Origin: Chloroflexota bacterium
GTDB taxonomy: Bacteria > Chloroflexota > Dormibacteria > CF-121
Assembly: GCA_005880605.1 (NCBI GenBank)
Contig: VBIS01000087.1
Span: forward strand, 1 to 27,667
Direction of reading: 5' to 3'
DNA length: 27,667 nucleotides
This document shows, one piece after another, positions 22,831 through 27,667 of this stretch. Position 1 is the stretch's first letter; every line of letters starts with the position of its first letter. Both the position numbers and the translations under genes were made by a program. The notes under the pieces were generated by a model. That model did not search any database and was not told where the DNA came from. It was given only the letters and a program-made list of their open reading frames with translations.

Positions 22831-23418
22831 ATGACCCAGCCCAAGCAGGGGCTCTTGATCGTGATCTCCGGTCCAAGCGGAGTGGGGAAGGATACGGTTT
22901 TGCGGCGCCTGTTCGAGCTGGCGCCCCACCTGAAGTACTCGGTGTCGTACACCACGCGGGCGCCGCGACCGGGAGAGGTCGACGGCCATAGCTACACCTT
23001 CGTCACCCAGCCCGAGTTCCTTCGCTTGATCGAGCAGAAGGAGTTCCTCGAGTGGGCCAGGGTCTACGACGAGTACTACGGCACCTCTCGGCGCCGCGTC
23101 GAGGAAGTGCTCGACCGAGGCGAGGACATCATTCTGAAGATCGACGTCCACGGCGCCACCTTCGTCCGCAAGCGCAAACCTGACGGGCTGTTCATCTTCA
23201 TCACCCCGCCGTCGACCGAAGAGCTGCTGACCCGCCTGACCGGCCGCAAGACCGAGTCGGCGGGGGCACTGGCCATCCGTCAACGCGAGGCGCTGATCGA
23301 GCTTGGCCTGGCGAAAGACTATGAGCATGTGGTGTGTAACCGCGACGTCGATGAGACGGCGCGCGAGATTCTGGCCATGATCGCCGCGGAGCACGCCCGC
23401 CGGCAAGCGCCGGTATGA
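22831..23418 (+). CDS. gmk: Guanylate kinase
   Basis: This 195-residue kinase phosphorylates GMP to GDP. It has the P-loop SGPSGVGKDT (13-22; Asp instead of the more common Gly or Ser after the Lys), YSVSYTTRAPRPGEVDGHSY (the GMP-binding segment), FLEWARVYDEYYGTSR, ILKIDVHGA and the lid-region RQREALIEL. ATG 22831 gives the normal length. The frame is open further upstream inside rlu, but without family resemblance. The stop overlaps the coaBC ATG. rpoZ, often between gmk and coaBC, is absent. Confidence 0.96.
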   Translation: MTQPKQGLLIVISGPSGVGKDTVLRRLFELAPHLKYSVSYTTRAPRPGEVDGHSYTFVTQPEFLRLIEQKEFLEWARVYDEYYGTSRRRVEEVLDRGEDIILKIDVHGATFVRKRKPDGLFIFITPPSTEELLTRLTGRKTESAGALAIRQREALIELGLAKDYEHVVCNRDVDETAREILAMIAAEHARRQAPV

Positions 23419-24617
23419 GGGAGGGCCGGCTCAAAGGCCGCCGAGTCGCCCTGGCGGTCAGTGGTGGCATCGCCGCCTACAAGGCGATCGAGTGTCTCCG
23501 CCTATTGACCGAAGCCGATGCGCAGGTGCGGGTGCTGATGACGCCGGAGGCGACGCGGTTTGTCACGCCCCTCACCTTCGAAGCGCTGTCGGGCCATCCG
23601 GTCGCCGCCGACTGGCTGGCGGCCACAGCCGGCGGGGAAACCCACATCAAGCTGGCGGAATGGGCGGAGGTCATCGGGGTGGTTCCGGCCACCGCCAACA
23701 CCATCGCCAAGCTGGCGCTCGGCATCGCCGACGAGATCGTGTCGGGCACCGTGCTGGCGAGCCGCGCGCCGCTTTTGATCGCCCCGGCGATGAATGACCT
23801 GATGTTCACGCACCCGCAGACGCAGGATCACCTGGCGGCGCTGCAGTCGCGCCATGCCGTGATCGTCGAGCCGGCGAGCGGCCGGCTGGCCTCGGGGAAG
23901 GTCGGCGTGGGCCGGCTGGCCGCGCCCGAGCGCATCGTCGCCGTCCTCGAGGCGGTGCTCGTCCAGCGCCGCAACCTCGACGGGGTTCGGGTGGTGGTCA
24001 GCGCCGGCGGGACCCGGGAAGCGGTCGACCCGGTGCGATATGTCGGGAACTTTTCCAGCGGCAAGATGGGGCGCGCCCTGGCGGAGGTGGCGGCGGCCCG
24101 CGGCGCGGCGGTCACCCTGGTCACGACCGTGGCGTCGAACCCCGAGGGTATCGACGAGGTCGCGGTTGGCAGCGCCAAGGAGATGCTGGCGGCGCTGGAG
24201 CGCGCCTCGGTTGGAGCGGACGTCCTGGTGATGGCGGCGGCGGTGGCCGATTACGCTCCGGACACGATTGCGCCCTCGAAACTTCGGCGAACCGACAAGC
24301 CGCTGGATCTCCACCTGCGGCCGAATGTCGATATCCTGAAATCGCTCGGGCGCCGTCCCGGACTGTTCCGGGTGGGCTTCGCCGCGGAGACGGAGGACCT
24401 TCGATCCCAGGCGCAACAGAAGCTGGCTGCCAAGGACCTGGACATGGTCGTCGCCAACCAGGTAGGGGTCGACGGCCAGGGCCTGGCCAGCGACTACAAC
24501 GCCGTCACCATCGTGGGCTCATCGGGTGTCGTGGCTGAGGTCCCGCGGCTGCCCAAGTGGGAGGTAGCCGGACGGATCTGGGATGCCATTGACGCCTGCC
24601 GCAACCGCGGTAGCTGA
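23415..24617 (+). CDS. coaBC: Bifunctional phosphopantothenoylcysteine decarboxylase / phosphopantothenate--cysteine ligase
   Basis: This 400-residue fusion makes 4'-phosphopantetheine for coenzyme A. The N-terminal FMN-dependent CoaC half has VSGGIAAYKAIE, the catalytic-His block ETHIKLAEWAE, VVPATANTIAKLA and IAPAMNDLMF. The clamp reads GRLASGKVGVGRL, with Ser where E. coli has the catalytic-lid Cys; this is a variation seen in other lineages. The C-terminal CoaB half starts near residue 192 with VRVVVSAGGTREAVDPVRYVG, then NFSSGKMGRALAE, AAAVADYAP and VGFAAETED. ATG 23415 overlaps the gmk stop. The 3' end overlaps priA by 35 nt. Confidence 0.96.
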   Translation: MREGRLKGRRVALAVSGGIAAYKAIECLRLLTEADAQVRVLMTPEATRFVTPLTFEALSGHPVAADWLAATAGGETHIKLAEWAEVIGVVPATANTIAKLALGIADEIVSGTVLASRAPLLIAPAMNDLMFTHPQTQDHLAALQSRHAVIVEPASGRLASGKVGVGRLAAPERIVAVLEAVLVQRRNLDGVRVVVSAGGTREAVDPVRYVGNFSSGKMGRALAEVAAARGAAVTLVTTVASNPEGIDEVAVGSAKEMLAALERASVGADVLVMAAAVADYAPDTIAPSKLRRTDKPLDLHLRPNVDILKSLGRRPGLFRVGFAAETEDLRSQAQQKLAAKDLDMVVANQVGVDGQGLASDYNAVTIVGSSGVVAEVPRLPKWEVAGRIWDAIDACRNRGS

Positions 24618-26619
24618 GACCGCGGTCCGCCAGGTCGCGCAGGTCGCGGTCGATGCACGCGTCGGCAGCCATAGCGGCTTGTTCGACTATGCCGTCCCGG
24701 GCGAGCTGATCGGGCTGATCGAGGTCGGCCACCGCGTCCGGGTCCCCTTCGGCAAGCGATCGGTGACCGGATTCGTCTATGCCCTGGACCAGGCGCCGGC
24801 GGTGCTGGAGCTGAAACCGATCAAGGCGATGATCGATGCCGAGCCGGTGCTGCCCGCCGCGCTCGTGGAGCTGGCCGGCTTCGTCGCGTCGCATTACCTC
24901 GTGCCGCTCGACGAGGTGATTCGTGCGGTCGTGCCGCCGCGAGTCCGCGCCGTGGTGCGCCGGACAGTCAAGCGCCGTCGCCAGAGCCGGATCCTCCAGA
25001 AGGCGAATGCGGTGACGGTTTCCGCGGCCATCCAGCTCGAGCCGGCGCAGTTGGCGGCGCGGGAACGGATCAGTGTCGCCATCGCCCGGCAGGAGTCGGA
25101 GGTGTTCCTCTTGCACGGCGTCACCGGGAGCGGCAAGACGGAGGTCTACCTGGCGCTCCTGGACGAAGTGCTCGCGGCCGGTGGCCAGGCCCTGGTGCTG
25201 GTGCCCGAGATCGCGCTCACACCGCAGACGGTCGGCCGCTTCGCCGCGCGTTTTCCGGGCCGGCTCGCCGTCTTGCATAGCGGCTTGACCGAGGCGGAGC
25301 GGGCGGCGGAGTGGTGGCGCATCCGGCGGGGCGAAGCAGACATCGTGATCGGGCCGCGCGCCGCGGTCTTTGCGCCGCTGCCGCGCTTGCGATTGATCCT
25401 GATCGATGAGGAAGAGTCGTCGGCCTTCAAGCAAGAGCGGATGCCGCGCTACCACGCGCCGACGGTCGCGCGCTGGCTGGCGCGGCGCACGCGGTCGGTG
25501 CTGGTGCTCGGGAGCGCCACACCCAGCGTCGCGACCTACAATGCCGCGCTCTCGGGCCGTGAGCATTTGCTCGACTTGCCGCACCGCGCGCAGGGACGCG
25601 CCCTGCCTCCGGTCACCATCGTTGACATGCGGGCGGAACTTGCCGCTCAGCAGTTCTCCCCGCTGAGCCGCGAGCTGCAGGCCGCTATCGGCGGCTCGCT
25701 GGATCGGCAGGAGCAGTCGATCCTGTTTCTCAACCGGCGAGGCCTGGCGACCTTCGTCCTGTGCCGTGATTGCGGCGCGGTGCGTGAGTGCCCGCATTGC
25801 AGCGTGGCCCTCGTTTACCACGCCAGCTTGAACCGGCTGCAGTGTCATTACTGTGGCAGCAACGAGCCGATGCCGCGGCGCTGTCCGGCATGTGGAAGCC
25901 GCTACATCAAGAGTTTCGGCATCGGCACCGAGCGGGTCGAGCACGAGGTTCGCGCCTTGTTCCCGTCGGCCCGCGTGCTCCGGCTTGACCGCGACGTAAT
26001 GAAAACGGCGGATGCCGCGGACCTCGTGTTCGACCGTATGGTTTCCGGTGAGGCCGACGTCCTCGTCGGCACCCAGGTGGTCGCGAAAGGGCTCGACCTG
26101 CCGCGCGTCACAACCGTTGGCGTGGTCAATGCCGATACCGGCCTTCATTTCCCGGATTACCGCTCCTCCGAGCGCACCTTCAGCCTGCTGACCCAGGTTG
26201 CCGGCCGCGCCGGGCGGGGGACGGGCGCATCGCAGGTGTTCATCCAGACTTACACACCCGACCATCCTGCCATTCGCCACGCCCGGTACCACGACTATCG
26301 CGGCTTCTACCGCGAAGAGCTCGAGGTCCGGCGCACCTATCGATTTCCGCCCTTCGGCGAGCTGATCGTGGCGACCTACGGGCATCGTGACGAGGCACGC
26401 GCCGAGCTCGAGGCGAAGACAGCTGCCGAACATCTGCGTGCTACAATCGCGCTGCTCAAATTGGGCGACATCGAGGTCCTTGGACCATCTCCCGCGTTCG
26501 TGTATCGCCTCAAGGACGAATTCCGTTTCGAGGTGACCCTCAAAGGGGCCGATCTGCACCGGGCGGCAGACGGCTTACCGCGCGGCCGGGGCTGGAGCCT
26601 CGACGTCGACCCGATGTAA
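24583..26619 (+). CDS. priA: Primosomal protein N' PriA
   Basis: This 678-residue replication restart helicase has the N-terminal 3' DNA-binding domain (DARVGSHSGLFDYAVPG, then VGHRVRVPFG). Helicase motifs are the Walker A GVTGSGKTEVYL (K185), LVPEIALTPQ, VIGPRAAVFAPLP and LGSATPS, with AGRAGRG as motif VI. Eight cysteines form the two zinc sites (C394, C397, C403, C406, C421, C424, C434, C437). Walker B reads DEEE (275-278), replacing the His of the usual DEEH box, so unwinding activity could be altered. It recognises stalled forks and reloads the replicative helicase. ATG 24583 lies inside coaBC and gives a normal N-terminus. The order coaBC-priA-def-fmt is canonical. Confidence 0.95.
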   Translation: MPLTPAATAVAETAVRQVAQVAVDARVGSHSGLFDYAVPGELIGLIEVGHRVRVPFGKRSVTGFVYALDQAPAVLELKPIKAMIDAEPVLPAALVELAGFVASHYLVPLDEVIRAVVPPRVRAVVRRTVKRRRQSRILQKANAVTVSAAIQLEPAQLAARERISVAIARQESEVFLLHGVTGSGKTEVYLALLDEVLAAGGQALVLVPEIALTPQTVGRFAARFPGRLAVLHSGLTEAERAAEWWRIRRGEADIVIGPRAAVFAPLPRLRLILIDEEESSAFKQERMPRYHAPTVARWLARRTRSVLVLGSATPSVATYNAALSGREHLLDLPHRAQGRALPPVTIVDMRAELAAQQFSPLSRELQAAIGGSLDRQEQSILFLNRRGLATFVLCRDCGAVRECPHCSVALVYHASLNRLQCHYCGSNEPMPRRCPACGSRYIKSFGIGTERVEHEVRALFPSARVLRLDRDVMKTADAADLVFDRMVSGEADVLVGTQVVAKGLDLPRVTTVGVVNADTGLHFPDYRSSERTFSLLTQVAGRAGRGTGASQVFIQTYTPDHPAIRHARYHDYRGFYREELEVRRTYRFPPFGELIVATYGHRDEARAELEAKTAAEHLRATIALLKLGDIEVLGPSPAFVYRLKDEFRFEVTLKGADLHRAADGLPRGRGWSLDVDPM

Positions 26620-26622
26620 GTT
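26617..26622 (+). promoter_or_regulatory. -10-like element of a possibly leaderless def promoter
   Basis: TAAGTT fits TANNNT and ends 7 nt before ATG 26630. No Shine-Dalgarno precedes the start. It includes the TAA stop of priA, so part of the match is constrained by that codon. Confidence 0.3.
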
Positions 26623-26629
26623 ACTCATC

Positions 26630-27133
26630 ATGGCTGTCCTTCCCATCCTGACCCAGGAAGCGCCGATCCTTCGCCAGAAGGCGAAGCGGGTGCCGCGCGT
26701 CGACAGCAGCACTCGCCAGCTGATCGACGACATGGTTGACACCATGGTGGCCGCGCCCGGCGTCGGGCTGGCCGCGCCCCAGGTCGGGGTGGGGCTGCGG
26801 GTGATGGTGATCAAGACCGACACCAACCTGCATACGCTGGTCAAGCCCGAGATGGTCAAGTGGGAGGGCGAGCAGATCGGCCTGGAAGGCTGCCTCTCCG
26901 TGCCCGGCTACGTGGGCGAGGTCAAGCGTTACATGCAGGTGGTGGCGCGGGGCCTGAACCGCCAGGGCAAGACGGTCAAGATCAAGGGCGACGCCCTGCT
27001 GGCGCGGGCCATCCAGCACGAGATTGACCACCTCGACGGTATCTTGTTCACCGACCGGCTGACCAGTCTCGAGACCCTGCGTAAGGTCGAGCCGCAGGAG
27101 CAGGAGAAAGAAGCGGAACTCGTCGGCGCCTAA
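26630..27133 (+). CDS. def: Peptide deformylase
   Basis: This 167-residue metalloenzyme removes the N-formyl group from nascent proteins. The three motifs are intact: GVGLAAPQVG (44-53), EGCLSVPG (86-93, metal ligand C88) and QHEIDHLDG (129-137, ligands H130 and H134, catalytic E131). The length and EGCLS suit a type 1 enzyme. It is paired with fmt downstream, which adds the formyl group to initiator tRNA, so the two halves of the formyl cycle are adjacent. It starts 11 nt after priA. Confidence 0.97.
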   Translation: MAVLPILTQEAPILRQKAKRVPRVDSSTRQLIDDMVDTMVAAPGVGLAAPQVGVGLRVMVIKTDTNLHTLVKPEMVKWEGEQIGLEGCLSVPGYVGEVKRYMQVVARGLNRQGKTVKIKGDALLARAIQHEIDHLDGILFTDRLTSLETLRKVEPQEQEKEAELVGA

Positions 27134-27134
27134 G

Positions 27135-27667
27135 CTGCGCATCGTCTTTGCGGGCACGGCCTCATTTGGCCAGCCGACGTTGACCCAGCTTCGGGAGGCC
27201 GGGCACGAGATCGCGCTGGTGGTGACCCAGCCCGACCGCGTCGCCGGCCGAGGACTCCGATTGCTCCAATCGGGAACCAAGCGGCTCGCGGTGGAACTTG
27301 GCCTGGAGGTCTTTCAGCCCGAGCGCATCAAGGAGGACGCCGCGCAGGCGAGGATTCGCGACGTCGGTGCGGACGTCATGGTCGTGGTGGCCTATGGGCA
27401 AATCCTTCCAGCGAGCCTGCTCAACGCACCGCGGCTGGGCACGCTCAACGTCCATGCGTCCTTGTTGCCTCGACACCGCGGCGCCGCGCCGATCGAGTGG
27501 TCGATTCTCAGCGGCGACACCGAGACCGGGGTGACCATCATGAAGATGGATGCGGGCGTTGACACCGGCCCGATCTTGGCGCAGGCTCGCGTGCCGCTCG
27601 CCGCGGATGCGACGGCCGGTCCGCTCGAGGGCCAGCTCGCCACCCTGGGTGCCCGGCTGATGCTCCG
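27135..27667 (+). CDS. fmt: Methionyl-tRNA formyltransferase, 5' part with probable CTG start
   Basis: 178 codons are visible before the window ends. The reading begins CTG-RIVFAGTASFG, aligning the CTG with the Met of the usual MRIVFxGT start. It is followed by VVTQPDRVAGRG, VVAYGQILP, NVHASLLPRHRGAAPI (N105, H107) and MDAGVDTGPI (D143), the N10-formyltetrahydrofolate site and catalytic triad of Fmt. No ATG, GTG or TTG occurs in this frame for at least 70 nt upstream, and none downstream would keep the first strand. CTG 27135, one base after the def stop, is therefore the likely start. The C-terminal tRNA-binding domain lies outside. Confidence 0.93.
   Translation, partial: MRIVFAGTASFGQPTLTQLREAGHEIALVVTQPDRVAGRGLRLLQSGTKRLAVELGLEVFQPERIKEDAAQARIRDVGADVMVVVAYGQILPASLLNAPRLGTLNVHASLLPRHRGAAPIEWSILSGDTETGVTIMKMDAGVDTGPILAQARVPLAADATAGPLEGQLATLGARLML

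Noticed and set aside
24505..26559. 684-codon antisense frame opposite priA
   Set aside because: Rich in Arg, Gln and His with no domain, as expected for the complement of a high-GC gene.
1..27667. tRNA genes, CRISPR arrays, insertion sequences or prophage
   Set aside because: None seen by eye: nearly the whole window is tightly packed protein-coding sequence, with no repeat-spacer pattern, transposase motif or tRNA cloverleaf.

Overview
This GC-rich window is a bacterial division and cell wall (dcw) cluster that runs without a strand switch into a second run of housekeeping genes. Every gene I can support is on the + strand. The order is: rsmH 3' end, ftsL-like, ftsI, murF, mraY, murD, ftsW, murG, a murC/mpl-type ligase, murB, ddl, ftsQ, sbp (DUF1290), an O-methyltransferase, ftsA (broken), ftsZ, nrdR, pgeF (broken), yggS, yggT, ileS, lspA, an rluD-type pseudouridine synthase, gmk, coaBC, priA, def and the 5' part of fmt. 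Several features point to a high-GC Terrabacteria lineage, with Dormibacterota/Chloroflexota as my best guess: the sbp gene, the yggS-yggT-ileS-lspA-rlu order and likely leaderless genes. The presence of ftsA argues against an ordinary actinobacterium. This placement is inference; no rRNA or other marker is available to settle it.

Region 1 (1-12901) is a tightly packed operon. Junctions are mostly 4-nt NTGA overlaps or gaps under 30 nt. It encodes most cytoplasmic steps of lipid II synthesis (MurF, MurD, a MurC/Mpl-like ligase, MurB, Ddl), the membrane steps (MraY, MurG) and the septal synthase (FtsW with the class B PBP FtsI), plus the FtsL/FtsQ scaffold. murE is absent from its usual place. 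The MurC-slot ligase has an Mpl-like N-terminal half. The ddl gene carries an in-frame palindromic repeat.

Region 2 (12911-16443) holds an O-methyltransferase that is foreign to the usual dcw order, then the ftsA-ftsZ module. This module appears to be its own transcription unit. It has a textbook sigma-70-type promoter (TTGTCA, 17 nt, TATAAT), a perfect DnaA box just upstream of that promoter, and a strong intrinsic terminator after ftsZ. ftsA is interrupted by an apparent internal loss of about 40 codons with a frameshift. ftsZ has two in-frame ATG starts, each preceded by the same AAGGAGG at the same 5-nt distance.

Region 3 (16463-27667) carries nrdR, a second frame-broken gene (pgeF), PLP homeostasis and membrane genes (yggS, yggT), a type 2 ileS with the swapped signature GIHH, lspA, rlu, gmk, coaBC, priA, def and fmt. 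nrdR, ileS, gmk and def have -10-like hexamers 7-11 nt before an ATG that lacks a Shine-Dalgarno, which suggests leaderless mRNAs. lspA and fmt have no ATG/GTG/TTG at the expected position, and a CTG sits exactly there. There are no tRNA or rRNA genes, CRISPR arrays or insertion sequences. No gene-free stretch exceeds about 125 bases.
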